From positions 1 through 27,901 of the IMG/VR virus record IMGVR_UViG_3300032288_002065: a DNA stretch of 27,901 nucleotides; one strand, 5' to 3'. The notes below the pieces were generated by a model. The model was not told the origin of the DNA and did not search any database. It was given only the letters and a program-made list of their open reading frames with translations. Of this stretch, positions 1 to 8,564 are shown in pieces (position 1 is the first letter of the stretch; every line of letters starts with the position of its first letter). The position numbers were made by a program, and so were the translations under genes. Origin of the DNA: a virus.

Positions 1-228
1 AGCCGCATGAGTCTGCGCCTGAGTCTGCATGGCGACCTGCTCTGTACGAATCTCCTCAACCCGCTGCTGTGCAACAAAACCGCGTTCAGCCATTGCCATG
101 TCGCGGTCATTCTGCAACCGGGCCAGCTCAAGCTCGTGCTTGTTGTCGCTCTTGGACTGGAAGAAATCTAACAACTTAGGCAGACCACCCGATGCAAACC
201 CGAGTAGGCTCGAAAATAGCGTCATCAT
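1..228 (-). CDS. Small phage protein, amphipathic N-terminus plus charged helix (3' end cut by window edge)
   Basis: The minus-strand frame is open from ATG at 228 to the left edge, giving 76 residues with no stop. The product starts MMTLFSSLLGF, has a short hydrophobic/glycine stretch (residues 4-20), then a long highly charged helix rich in E, Q, R and A that probably forms a coiled coil. Its ATG overlaps the stop of the upstream holin-like gene (ATGA), so it is the next gene in the late operon. Similar proteins are recalled after holin-like genes in environmental phages, but no function is known. A membrane-associated lysis accessory or virion protein is possible. The missing 3' end prevents a firmer call. 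Confidence 0.7.
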   Translation of the reverse strand, partial: MMTLFSSLLGFASGGLPKLLDFFQSKSDNKHELELARLQNDRDMAMAERGFVAQQRVEEIRTEQVAMQTQAQTHAA

Positions 229-446
229 AGGTCTTTATCCTCACTCGACAGCTTCACGCCAGCCAGCAGGCCAATAAACCCACCCACCACCGTCTGAAAT
301 GCAGGGTTGATTAGCTTGAATATTTCGGAGTTATCCACGCTTGGATCAAACAATCCCGTCATCAACGTGCCGACCATACCAAGCACCACGATACACAGAG
401 TAAAGCTCACCATGAGCGTGACGTAGAACGTGAGCTTTTGCTTCAT
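225..446 (-). CDS. Holin-like small membrane protein
   Basis: This 73-residue protein has two hydrophobic segments, about residues 7-31 and 49-66, joined by a short polar loop containing NSEIFKLINP. The C-terminus is charged (KLSSEDKDL). Small size, two membrane spans and a charged tail fit class II-type holins, which permeabilise the inner membrane at lysis. It overlaps the upstream 197-residue membrane protein by 4 nt (ATGA) and the downstream gene by 4 nt, so it is translationally coupled within the late operon. No endolysin is visible in the window and may lie beyond the left edge. The holin role is inferred from topology and position only. Confidence 0.65.
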   Translation of the reverse strand: MKQKLTFYVTLMVSFTLCIVVLGMVGTLMTGLFDPSVDNSEIFKLINPAFQTVVGGFIGLLAGVKLSSEDKDL

Positions 447-1036
447 TTGAAAATACCTGCCCCGGGCAGTGCCCGCAAAATGGGGTGGTTAGTCGCATTG
501 GCAAGCCAAATCACTAACCCGTAGCTCCCTGTCACAATAATAATTGCGCCCAAGATCACGCCTAGAATCGTCTCATTGCGTTGCTTGCGTGCGTACTCGG
601 CCTTGGCTAACGCAATCTTCTCCGCCTTGATCGCCTCTAGCTGCTCCTTCTTGGCCGCGTCATACGCCCGCTTCTGCTCAAGCGTCATGGCGTTGTACAT
701 CGCCCGTTCTTCCGCGTCCTGCTTCTCTTTGATCAAGACTTGGCGCATGAGCGCCTGATTGGAAGCGACCGAAGCGTTGTATTTGTCCGCAGCCTCCGAT
801 ACGTCGCGCCGTGCGACCTTCTTGACGACCTTCTGATGTACTTTGCTTGGAGCCTTTTGCTCCGCTTTCTTTTCGCGTCTGGCAGCTTCTTTTTCTGCTA
901 TTGCCCGAACGTCCTCAACAAGTCCATATCCTTCGTTGACTACGCCTCGGGCGGCTTTGAGGGAGGATTCTGCTGCGGAGAGCGGATTAGCCGCTGCGCC
1001 AGCGATTTCAGATAGTTTGTCAATTGGGTCAGCCAT
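443..1036 (-). CDS. Coiled-coil protein with C-terminal membrane anchor
   Basis: This 197-residue protein is alanine-, lysine- and glutamate-rich. A long predicted helical region covers about residues 20-150, followed by one hydrophobic span at about 157-179 (ILGVILGAIIIVTGSYGLVIW) and a short tail. This resembles tail-anchored helical phage proteins with a large cytoplasmic rod. It lies between two small membrane proteins and just after the ejection-protein genes, so it may serve lysis or DNA-ejection channel formation. AAGGGG about 10 nt upstream of ATG 1036 supports the start. I do not recognise a named family. Confidence 0.65.
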   Translation of the reverse strand: MADPIDKLSEIAGAAANPLSAAESSLKAARGVVNEGYGLVEDVRAIAEKEAARREKKAEQKAPSKVHQKVVKKVARRDVSEAADKYNASVASNQALMRQVLIKEKQDAEERAMYNAMTLEQKRAYDAAKKEQLEAIKAEKIALAKAEYARKQRNETILGVILGAIIIVTGSYGLVIWLANATNHPILRALPGAGIFK

Positions 1037-1051
1037 TTCATAACAACCCCT

Positions 1052-1273
1052 TTACCTATCGACCTTGGATTCCAGCTTGTCGAAGATTTTGCCAAGCATG
1101 GCCTTAATCTCGTCAATGTCATGCCGGTAGTCGTCTTTACTGACATAAGTGTGCGGCAGATCGCGAACATCCTTATCCAATCGCTCGACGCTGCGGTAGA
1201 TGCTGTTCAGAACCCACCCGCCGAAAAACGCTGCAACAGCGACAGCAAGGTTAAAGAGTACTTGGTAGTCCAT
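1052..1273 (-). CDS. Small membrane protein with N-terminal TM and coiled-coil tail
   Basis: This 73-residue protein has one N-terminal membrane span (about residues 5-24, LFNLAVAVAAFFGGWVLN) and a charged helical C-terminal half (DDYRHDIDEIKAMLGKIFDKL). This N-in/C-out or C-in single-span layout is common among small proteins near phage lysis genes. It starts 2 nt after the stop of the largest ejection protein and is followed by two more membrane proteins. A role in lysis regulation or holin modulation is plausible, but there is no catalytic motif to prove it. Confidence 0.65.
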   Translation of the reverse strand: MDYQVLFNLAVAVAAFFGGWVLNSIYRSVERLDKDVRDLPHTYVSKDDYRHDIDEIKAMLGKIFDKLESKVDR

Positions 1274-1275
1274 GA

Positions 1276-3759
1276 TTACTGTGCCAGAGCGTTTTGGTTG
1301 TCTTGGGAGTACGCGGCAGCGCCGGCAGCGCCGCGCGCCAGGTTATTTTTCGGGCCGCCCGCAACGGGGGCTTTTGCTTTTGCGGCTTCTTTGACCCGCG
1401 ATTTTTCCAGCAACCGCGCAATCTCCGGGCTGTTAATCATGTCACGCGCGATTAACTCTACTAACTGATCGTCGATTTTTGCTCTCGTGCCGCGGATAAC
1501 ATTATAGATTGCGGAGGCAAGGGTGCTAAGCCATTGCGGACCCGTTGGGATAACCTTAGACGCCAGTGTAGTCAGGTCTTGAGTAGATTTACCGCCCGCC
1601 TTGGCAAGATCGTCAAATGATTCTGCCGTTTCAATCTGCGCTTTAACTTGGTCAATAGCCGCGCGAACGTCCGGTAATGTCTTAAGACGCTCATCCAGCG
1701 CCGCCGATTGTGCAAGACGATTTTCCGTCACACCCACGCGGCCCGCCGCATTGGTCAACGCACGCTGCACCCGGTTAATTTCGCCGAGGGCTTCTTCTTG
1801 CTGTTTGGTTACCGCCGCGGTTTTTGCCGCCGCCGCTTCCGGCGCAAGCGCCGCCCGCTCCCGTATGTCGGCAGCTTTACCGGAAATCTTTTCAAATTGC
1901 TGACGCAGCCCTAAACCGGCGCTGTCAAGCACATCAAGCTGATCGTTGTACTTGTCCAAAAACCTGCCGTGCGCGGCAGCGTCTACTTTGCCGTTCCTCA
2001 CGACGGCCTTGCGGTACGCGTCCACCACGCCGTTTTTTACTGCGTCCAGTGCTTTTTGGTCGTCGCTAAATGACGAAATAAATCGCGAGGCGTTTTCTTC
2101 GTTCTTGAGAATTTCCGCGGTAATTTTGCTAGGCGGCAAAAGTTGTTCGCCCGTCGCGGATTGACGCTCTAGGTTTGCGACCCACCCCCTACGAAACGGC
2201 CTGTCAACGCGGTTCATAAACGCTTGCTGTGCCTTCAGATACGCGCCATAAGTTTCTGCGGGAACGCCAACGCCCATGTCTTCTTTAAGCGCAGTTTTGA
2301 GTTGCGTCAAATTGCGCCGTGTCACGTTGGCTGTAGAGTCAAACGAACCGCTCAGTGCAGACAAATCGCGGTTAATGGCCTGCATAATCTCATCCGCGTC
2401 CTGCATGGACACTTGCGGAGGCGTAACTGTACGCACTCCCTCTCCCGCCACACCCGTAAACGGCGATGCCGTCGATACTGTTTCTTTGCCCTTAAACCGC
2501 GCCAAAATTTCTGAAGTGTTGGGGGCAACTCTAGGGTCGAGCGCCGCCTCAGTAGACGCAGCTTGCGTTTTTGCCCTAGAAATTAAGTTGCCTATCGTAA
2601 ATTTTGTGTCTCCCGCAGATTCAATTGCAGACTTGTATAGTTGGCCGGTTTCTGCTTTGGCCGCCGCCAGCAATTTTTCTCTGGACGCCGTAACCTGTTT
2701 GCCGACTTCCATCTGACGTGCGCGGGGAACGGCAGCGCCGACTTGACGTTGGGCCGTTTCGGCAACGTCCAGCGCCGCTTGCAGATCGGTCTGAATCTGC
2801 GAAAGCTGTTGCGCGGAGCTGGCACGCTGCTGCGCTTCGAGCTGCTGCAACGTCTGTTGCGCGGCGGCAAGCTGATTGGTCTGCGCTTCTTGAGTGGCTT
2901 TGTTACGCAAAAACAGTTCATTGGCAACTTCGGGCGAACGCGGCGTAACTTGTTTGAACGCGGCTGCTAACTGCGGCGAATCCAACGTAAGCGCAACGTC
3001 CTCTACTGACCTGCCTTCGTTCAACAAGTCAATCGCTTGCTGAATCCTGGCCGGGTCATTACCAAGCAGTTGCGCGTAAGTACGCCCGCGGATAGCTTCT
3101 TTGCCCGCCGCCGTAAACGGCTCCAGCGCGCGTTTGACGGCAGGAGCAGCTTTCTTAGCAACAAACGCGGCGGGCGATATTTTGGAGAGCGCCGCAGCGG
3201 TTTCGCGGGGCGATCCGGTTGCCAAACCCACGCCTAATGAACCGAGCGAACCAAGCGTTTGATAGACTTGAGGGCCGTATTCACCAAACACGCTAAAAAT
3301 TTCTGGTGTGTCGCTTTGCCGGAAAACTTCCCCCGTAACTTCAGCCGCCGCACCGCTCAAAGCAGGCAGACCGGGGACGGGAATTACCGCACCGCCACGA
3401 ACCGCTGCGCCGACCAGTCGTTCTTGAGGCGTGCGCGGTTCGGGCAATCCGATGGCCGTCAATCCACGTTGAACTTGTGACGAAGCAGACGGAATGTTTG
3501 CGCCAGCAAGGTTAAACGGCGCGGCAGCCACATCGTAGATGATGCCTGGAATCGTCGCCAAACCCGCCACAACGTCCCGAGCGCCTAAGCCTAGCCCCCG
3601 CAACGGGTCGCCCTTAAACGGCGAAAACCCTTCTGCTACCCGCGAAGGCTGCGCCCGAGCGCCAGGCACTTCAGACGGCGCCCCCATTTCTTCCGCACGA
3701 CGCCGCCGCGCTCTGGCAAGCGCAAGAGCTTGCTGTTGTTCAAGCGTCATTTCTGCCAT
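1276..3759 (-). CDS. Large ejection/internal virion protein (P22 gp16 position)
   Basis: From ATG 3759 the product is 827 residues, starting MAEMTLEQQQALALARARRRR. An upstream ATG at 3792 is in frame, but GGAGGAG lies 7 nt before 3759, which decides the start. The N-terminus is Arg-rich. A glycine/proline/alanine-rich region follows (to about 180), then very long Ala/Gln/Glu/Lys helical stretches (about 290-370 and 640-700). Such large helical, low-complexity proteins last in a row of three fit the P22-type ejection proteins that leave the virion with DNA and build a channel across the envelope. No lysozyme or transglycosylase motif is visible. The call rests on gene order and composition, not residue-level homology. 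Confidence 0.65.
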   Translation of the reverse strand: MAEMTLEQQQALALARARRRRAEEMGAPSEVPGARAQPSRVAEGFSPFKGDPLRGLGLGARDVVAGLATIPGIIYDVAAAPFNLAGANIPSASSQVQRGLTAIGLPEPRTPQERLVGAAVRGGAVIPVPGLPALSGAAAEVTGEVFRQSDTPEIFSVFGEYGPQVYQTLGSLGSLGVGLATGSPRETAAALSKISPAAFVAKKAAPAVKRALEPFTAAGKEAIRGRTYAQLLGNDPARIQQAIDLLNEGRSVEDVALTLDSPQLAAAFKQVTPRSPEVANELFLRNKATQEAQTNQLAAAQQTLQQLEAQQRASSAQQLSQIQTDLQAALDVAETAQRQVGAAVPRARQMEVGKQVTASREKLLAAAKAETGQLYKSAIESAGDTKFTIGNLISRAKTQAASTEAALDPRVAPNTSEILARFKGKETVSTASPFTGVAGEGVRTVTPPQVSMQDADEIMQAINRDLSALSGSFDSTANVTRRNLTQLKTALKEDMGVGVPAETYGAYLKAQQAFMNRVDRPFRRGWVANLERQSATGEQLLPPSKITAEILKNEENASRFISSFSDDQKALDAVKNGVVDAYRKAVVRNGKVDAAAHGRFLDKYNDQLDVLDSAGLGLRQQFEKISGKAADIRERAALAPEAAAAKTAAVTKQQEEALGEINRVQRALTNAAGRVGVTENRLAQSAALDERLKTLPDVRAAIDQVKAQIETAESFDDLAKAGGKSTQDLTTLASKVIPTGPQWLSTLASAIYNVIRGTRAKIDDQLVELIARDMINSPEIARLLEKSRVKEAAKAKAPVAGGPKNNLARGAAGAAAYSQDNQNALAQ

Positions 3760-4976
3760 AACGCTTTCTCCTCCGGAGTCAAAAACTTCCACTCTTCAGG
3801 GTCCACCTTAGAAGGCGCATCCCACGATCCCGACGCGCCCGCGCCGCGTGCTGCGGGTTTTGTTTCGCCGGCAAGATTTTTTAGCCGATTTTTCGCTACG
3901 TTCCAAGCCGCTAAACGCTCCGACCGCGTTTTACGGGGGTTTGCTACGTCGCCCAACGTCCCTTTCAAGAAGTCGCGGTCTTCGTTGGAGAAACCTGCGC
4001 CTAGTTTTCCTCCCGCGAGATCTAGCGCCATTTGATTTGCTATGGCTGCGAGGGACTCAATGTTTTGCGCGCCCGCAGTCCCCATGCCCACGCTTCGCGC
4101 CAACGAATCAACCCAAGTTCCCGCCAGAGACCCCGTGGAGTTTTTGATAAGGTCTGTAACCGTATCGGACGCAGTATTCGGGTCATACCCGATTTGCGTG
4201 AGCGCTTTGCGGGCAGAAGCGGCCTCTTTAGTCTCCTGCACTTGACGCAACGGCGTAAATTTGTTGGTTGTAGAAGAAATAAACCCGCCCGCATCGGCGT
4301 TGTACGTGCCCAAATCTTCCGCTGCGACTCTGCGCTGAAATTCTTGTTCCGTCCTGCGTTCTTGTCTTTTCGCTCGCTCTTCGGCGGAGTCCGCCCGTCT
4401 TTCTTGCTGCTGCCTAATCCCAAGGTCAATTAGCTTGTCTAAGCCTAAATCCGATTGCACAAGAAAAGACTGCCACGAATCCGGCGTTTTTGCTGCCTCA
4501 AGAATTTGTGCCCGACCCCTATCAGCAGTTGCACCCATGCTTTCCAAATAAGGCCCAAGCACGGCGTCGGCATGAACTGCATCGTGAAATGCAAGCCTAT
4601 CTTCTGGTGTAAGGGCGCTTTTTTGGATCTCTTTGAACGACTTAAGTCTGTCTGTAATCAACTGTTGTTGCGCCGAAGCCGTTTGAAGAGAAGCAGCCTC
4701 GGCCTGCTGAAGCGCCCGCTGCGCTTCAAGCCCCGGCGTGCCATACCGAACCAGTCCTTTCCGCGCTTCCGACGTGCTTAGGTCAGCGCCTCTAAGGTAC
4801 TCGCGCAACGCGTTTTCTTGCTCAATGCCCTGTTTAAGCTGCCCCATCTGAAGATCGCGCAGCGCGTTTTCTTGCTGCGCGTTCCGCATCGCCATAAGCT
4901 GACCCACCTGGGCCATCGCATTGACGGGCTGAATCTGCGGGGGTTGAATCTGCGTAGCAAAAGGTTGGATAGGCAT
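3747..4976 (-). CDS. Ejection/internal virion protein (P22 gp20 position)
   Basis: This 409-residue protein has a Gln/Pro-rich N-terminus (TQIQPPQIQP), then long Gln/Glu/Arg-rich helical segments (about residues 20-120 and 185-215). The C-terminal part ends with a conserved-looking tail, DPEEWKFLTPEEKALWQK. It lies between a gp7-like protein and the large ejection protein, 3 nt after the former and overlapping the latter by 13 nt. P22 ejection proteins are poorly conserved, so the assignment is based on order (gp7, gp20, gp16), helical composition and lack of other domains. An alternative is a generic internal head protein. Confidence 0.6.
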   Translation of the reverse strand: MPIQPFATQIQPPQIQPVNAMAQVGQLMAMRNAQQENALRDLQMGQLKQGIEQENALREYLRGADLSTSEARKGLVRYGTPGLEAQRALQQAEAASLQTASAQQQLITDRLKSFKEIQKSALTPEDRLAFHDAVHADAVLGPYLESMGATADRGRAQILEAAKTPDSWQSFLVQSDLGLDKLIDLGIRQQQERRADSAEERAKRQERRTEQEFQRRVAAEDLGTYNADAGGFISSTTNKFTPLRQVQETKEAASARKALTQIGYDPNTASDTVTDLIKNSTGSLAGTWVDSLARSVGMGTAGAQNIESLAAIANQMALDLAGGKLGAGFSNEDRDFLKGTLGDVANPRKTRSERLAAWNVAKNRLKNLAGETKPAARGAGASGSWDAPSKVDPEEWKFLTPEEKALWQK

Positions 4977-4979
4977 GAC

Positions 4980-5759
4980 TTATCCCAAGTTGGAAAACTG
5001 CGGACCCGCGTAGTTATAGGTCATCGGCGTGCCCCCGCCATAAGTGGACGGCATGTTGCGAAGATACTGCATCATCAACTGATTTTGTTGATACCCTTGC
5101 GCCGCGCCGGCAACGCCGGACAGCGCCGCGTTCAGCGCATTGGCCGATCCCGCATACCCCGACGCCCGCGCCGCGCCGACATCCGCCAACGCTTGCCCGC
5201 CCGCCGCGCCGAAGCCGCCCGCGGCACCGGACAACGCCCCGGCAGCCTGCTGGCCGGAAGCCATGAGGTTCTGAAGCGGCGCATACCGTGCCTGCCGTTC
5301 AGCCTGGTATCGCTGGAAGGCGTTCTGATACTCCTGCGAGGCCAGATCTTGGCCGTACCGCTGGATGCCCTTGAGCGCCGATCCGGACAGTAGGCCGCCT
5401 CGCGCTGCTGCGCTGCGTTCCAGCGCCTTCATGCCCTCGGCCATGCGGAATCCATAGCCGGGGTCGGCCTCGAATTGGGTCTGACTGAACGGCTGCGTCA
5501 GTGAGCCATAGCCCGCGGAGGCGCGGTCGCCGCGCAGCCCCAGAAGGCGCATCAGTTCGTTCTGCCCTTCCAGACCGGCCTGCTGATACGGCGACAGGAA
5601 TTCCTGCTGCCGTCCAAACATCTCGCGTTGCAACGCCAGTTGTTCCCGAGCGGCCTGCGCTTGGGCCTTTGCCGCTTTTTTAGCGCCGCTGGCACCAATC
5701 AGGCCGCCTAAAATTGACCCGCCAGCGGCGATACCGGCAGCAGCAACCGCAAAAGTCAT
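4980..5759 (-). CDS. Ejection/DNA-transfer protein (P22 gp7 position)
   Basis: This 259-residue protein begins with a small-residue, glycine-rich hydrophobic segment (about residues 4-24, with GGSILGGLIGASGAKKAAKA). A Gln/Arg-rich helix follows, then a central region with YGFRMAEGMKALERSAAARGG, which is common in phage DNA-transfer proteins, then alternating Gly/Ala helices. The N-terminal glycine-zipper-like stretch would suit membrane insertion during DNA ejection. It overlaps the cupin gene stop by 4 nt (ATGA). It is the first of three ejection-type genes, and its motif makes it the best supported of the three. Confidence 0.7.
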   Translation of the reverse strand: MTFAVAAAGIAAGGSILGGLIGASGAKKAAKAQAQAAREQLALQREMFGRQQEFLSPYQQAGLEGQNELMRLLGLRGDRASAGYGSLTQPFSQTQFEADPGYGFRMAEGMKALERSAAARGGLLSGSALKGIQRYGQDLASQEYQNAFQRYQAERQARYAPLQNLMASGQQAAGALSGAAGGFGAAGGQALADVGAARASGYAGSANALNAALSGVAGAAQGYQQNQLMMQYLRNMPSTYGGGTPMTYNYAGPQFSNLG

Positions 5760-6187
5760 GTCAACACCTCATAAGGTTTTTGCTTCAAGACGTTTCCCAC
5801 ACCAAACGCGCTGTCGGGTTCGTCTTCCACTAAATCCGTTTCCGCTTCTTCAACGTCGTTTGCATCTGTGCGATGAATCGTCATGCACAACGCGTCTGTC
5901 TCAGCATAAACCGCCCTGCGCGTTCCGGGCTTGCTGCACAACAAATGTGGGCCGGTAATCGTGATGACGCTTTCATCCGTTGTTACCGATACGGTTCCCG
6001 CCACAACCATGTAAAAGTGTTCTTTCTTGTGAACCTTTCCTATGATAACCGTTCCGGCGGGCCGCCATACTTGACGGCAATACATCCCGCCGTGAAACGT
6101 ATGCGTCGTCGGCAGTTCAACCTGCGGCAGCTTAAGCACCTCGGCCTTCAGCGCCGTCACCGCCTCCTGAACCGCTACTTGGGTCAC
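5756..6187 (-). CDS. Degenerate cupin-fold protein
   Basis: This 143-residue product from GTG 6187 overlaps the upstream stop as GTGA. The core at about residues 43-105 has the beta-rich cupin pattern: PAGTVIIGKVHKKEHFYMVVAG, then a second motif around KPGTRRAVY. In canonical cupins, motif 1 supplies two His and one Glu and motif 2 one His. Here His53 and His57 remain, the first His position is Lys and the motif 2 His position is Arg, so classical metal binding may be lost. The C-terminal 35 residues are acidic. Its place between tail and ejection genes suggests a virion or assembly role rather than metabolism. Confidence 0.65.
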   Translation of the reverse strand: MTQVAVQEAVTALKAEVLKLPQVELPTTHTFHGGMYCRQVWRPAGTVIIGKVHKKEHFYMVVAGTVSVTTDESVITITGPHLLCSKPGTRRAVYAETDALCMTIHRTDANDVEEAETDLVEDEPDSAFGVGNVLKQKPYEVLT

Positions 6188-6519
6188 GATACCTCTCGTC
6201 CGCTAACGCGCATGTTGATTGCGCTCGCCGTTCCGGCGATTGTGCTAATAAAATCGCCGGAGGCCAAAACTTGCCCGACCAATTCAGGAAACGTATAGAC
6301 CTCGGCAGGCTGAAGCGTTTTAGTCTTGGTAATCAGGTTGGCGTTGCCCGCCGCGCCCGCTGAGGTTACCAAATTCACGCTGATTGTCGCCGCCGCCGTG
6401 TTGTAGTTGGTCGCGGTAAACTTGTCGATAATCGTGGTCACGCCAGTCGCGGTGTACTGGGTGGTTTGCGTGCTTTCGACCGTTTTGGCCGGTACAAGCA
6501 CTTTGACGGTGACTGTCAT
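6184..6519 (-). CDS. Small beta-rich virion-module protein
   Basis: This 111-residue protein is rich in Thr, Ala and Val and dominated by alternating beta-type sequence (TTIIDKFTATNYNTAAATISVNLV, described here only by pattern). There is no signal peptide or catalytic motif. It follows the long fibre gene by 11 nt and overlaps the cupin gene by 4 nt. Composition resembles small beta-sandwich decoration or tail-tip proteins. I recognise no named family. A structural role is inferred from context. Confidence 0.55.
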   Translation of the reverse strand: MTVTVKVLVPAKTVESTQTTQYTATGVTTIIDKFTATNYNTAAATISVNLVTSAGAAGNANLITKTKTLQPAEVYTFPELVGQVLASGDFISTIAGTASAINMRVSGREVS

Positions 6520-6530
6520 AAACGGACTCC

Positions 6531-8564
6531 TTACTCCAGCAACAACACGTTGTTAGGCGTGTATTGCGTCATTATCCAATTTGTGCCATCAGAAACCAAG
6601 GTGGCCGTGTCGCCTGCCACTGCGGCCAGGATTGCCGTCCCCGCCGCGCCGCCGGTCAGCGGCACGACGTTGCTAGACGCAGACACCAACGCTTGCGCCT
6701 GGTAGTTCAAAAAATGCAGCACCCGGCCAGTATAGCTAGATGCGGCGGGTAATGTTGCGGTGCAAGATGACCCCGATTTATTGTTTATGACCCAAAGATC
6801 GGTGGCCCCAACGGAAAAATTGGCCGTATAGGTTACCGGCGCGGCGACGGCTTGTTTGCTGTTAAATGTCGTCCAATCGGTGCTACTTAGGTAGCCGTTG
6901 GCGCTGCTGGTGGCGACCGGAATGCTCAGGGTGCCGGCCGAGTAGCTCAGGGGTGAGCTGACGGTGGCCGCAGCGATGGCGGTGCCATTGCCGTACAGCA
7001 GGCCGGTGATGCTGGTCGAGATCGTAATGGCCGGTGTGGTTGTCGCGTTGGCGACAGTGCCAGCAAAGCCGTTGGCCGACACGACCGAAACGCTGGTGAC
7101 CGTGCCGCCGGTGCCGGTGGCCGAGATCGAAATGCCGCCGGCCGAGTTGGAGATGCTGACGCCGGTGCCGGCCGTCAGGTTGGCAACCGTGTAGCCGGTG
7201 CCGTTGCCGATCAAAAGCTGGCCGTTAGCCGGGGTCGTGTTGCCGCCCGTGCCGCCCCGGCTGACGGCAAGCTGACCCGTCCAGCCCAGCGTCAGCGATG
7301 TAGCGGCCAGCAGCGACGTGGCCGGCGTGCCGCCCAGCGTCAGCGTGACGTTGGTGTCGTCGGTCTTGGTCAGGGCCGCGCCGCTGACCCACTGAGGAGC
7401 CGTAGCGCCGGCGTTGACCTTAAGCACTTGAAGCGCCGAACCAATCGATAGGAATGTCGTAGTGCTAGATGCGGACTGATACGGCACCGAGCCGGCAGCG
7501 CCGCCCGCCAAATTGGTAGCTGTGCCGACCGGCAGCGTGGAAGCGGGGACGTTTTTCCAGTATTGTAGCGCCGAGTCATACTGAATCAGGTCGCCATTCG
7601 CCAACGTGCCAAACTGCACGTTGCTGTCCGTGCCGCCCAGTATTGAGCCGTACGCGATGCGGATATGGATGGAGCCGGAGCCACCAGACCCGGCGTTGAT
7701 GACTTCGCCGAGGTAAGTTTTCTGGTTTGGCGCGGACGGTTTGGTCTTGGTGAAGCTGCCGACGTAGGCAGGGTTGTAGTACAGCGGGTCGCCGTCAGCC
7801 CAAGTCTCGCCGACGCTGCTGCCGGTGGTGTTGAATCCGCGCAGGTCGCCGCTGACTTGAATCAAGCCAAATCCATTAAGCGCAATGGTTTCGGCGGCTA
7901 CACCGACAATTTGGTTTGGGTCAGCCAACGCAAGCGGCGTTGGTGCTACCGTAATGACGCCGGAAGCGCCGACTGCGCCTGTGTGGTAACAAAGCTGTCC
8001 TTTGGTAACCGCCGCCGACGCCTTAGCGTAAACGTATTCAGCCTCACCAATGCGGATATTGACGTTTGCTGTTGCTTGGACGCCCAGCGTCGAGCCGCCG
8101 TCCCACGCCAATGTTCCTATACTTATTGGGACAGGCGAAGGCGCGTTGTTAAATGTTACCCAGGGCAGATTATCTTGCTCCAGCGGAGCCATACTGCCGA
8201 GTTCCGGCTGGCGTTGCGTTTCAACTTCTTGCCGCAACGCATTTATCTGCTGCTGTAACTCGCCAACTTCATTGGGCGGTTGCGAAAAAACGGCATTTTT
8301 AAGCTGGTCAATTTCAACACAGCAATCAATTTCTGGCGGTTGCGTCTCAGCGTATTGCGATAGCGCCCGCAACGCCTCATCATAAGACGCGATCAACGAT
8401 TCCGCGCTTGGGCCTATATTTTGGCCGTCTGTAGACTCTTGCGCTGTCCGGAAAAGGGACAGAAAAAACATGTACCACGCACGGTCGATTAGCCCCGTGC
8501 GCTCGTTTATGAGCGGCACCCGAGGAGGCGTAATCGGCGTCGGCGTGGCGCTTGGGTTAGGCAT
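6531..8564 (-). CDS. Tail fibre / tail-needle-position protein
   Basis: This 677-residue protein has an N-terminal motif common in phage tail proteins (PLINERTGLIDRAWYMFFLSLF, about residues 17-38). A short helical coiled coil follows (about 90-120), then a long Gly/Ser/Thr/Ala beta-rich shaft (about 320-590) with tail-fibre phrases such as LAVSRGGTGGNT and GYLSSTDWTTFNSKQ, and a C-terminus ending NVLLLE. It begins 8 nt inside the gp10 gene, which is the position of the P22 needle gp26. It is far longer than gp26 and lacks its continuous coiled coil, so a trimeric fibre or fibre-needle hybrid is more likely. The role is inferred. Confidence 0.7.
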   Translation of the reverse strand: MPNPSATPTPITPPRVPLINERTGLIDRAWYMFFLSLFRTAQESTDGQNIGPSAESLIASYDEALRALSQYAETQPPEIDCCVEIDQLKNAVFSQPPNEVGELQQQINALRQEVETQRQPELGSMAPLEQDNLPWVTFNNAPSPVPISIGTLAWDGGSTLGVQATANVNIRIGEAEYVYAKASAAVTKGQLCYHTGAVGASGVITVAPTPLALADPNQIVGVAAETIALNGFGLIQVSGDLRGFNTTGSSVGETWADGDPLYYNPAYVGSFTKTKPSAPNQKTYLGEVINAGSGGSGSIHIRIAYGSILGGTDSNVQFGTLANGDLIQYDSALQYWKNVPASTLPVGTATNLAGGAAGSVPYQSASSTTTFLSIGSALQVLKVNAGATAPQWVSGAALTKTDDTNVTLTLGGTPATSLLAATSLTLGWTGQLAVSRGGTGGNTTPANGQLLIGNGTGYTVANLTAGTGVSISNSAGGISISATGTGGTVTSVSVVSANGFAGTVANATTTPAITISTSITGLLYGNGTAIAAATVSSPLSYSAGTLSIPVATSSANGYLSSTDWTTFNSKQAVAAPVTYTANFSVGATDLWVINNKSGSSCTATLPAASSYTGRVLHFLNYQAQALVSASSNVVPLTGGAAGTAILAAVAGDTATLVSDGTNWIMTQYTPNNVLLLE

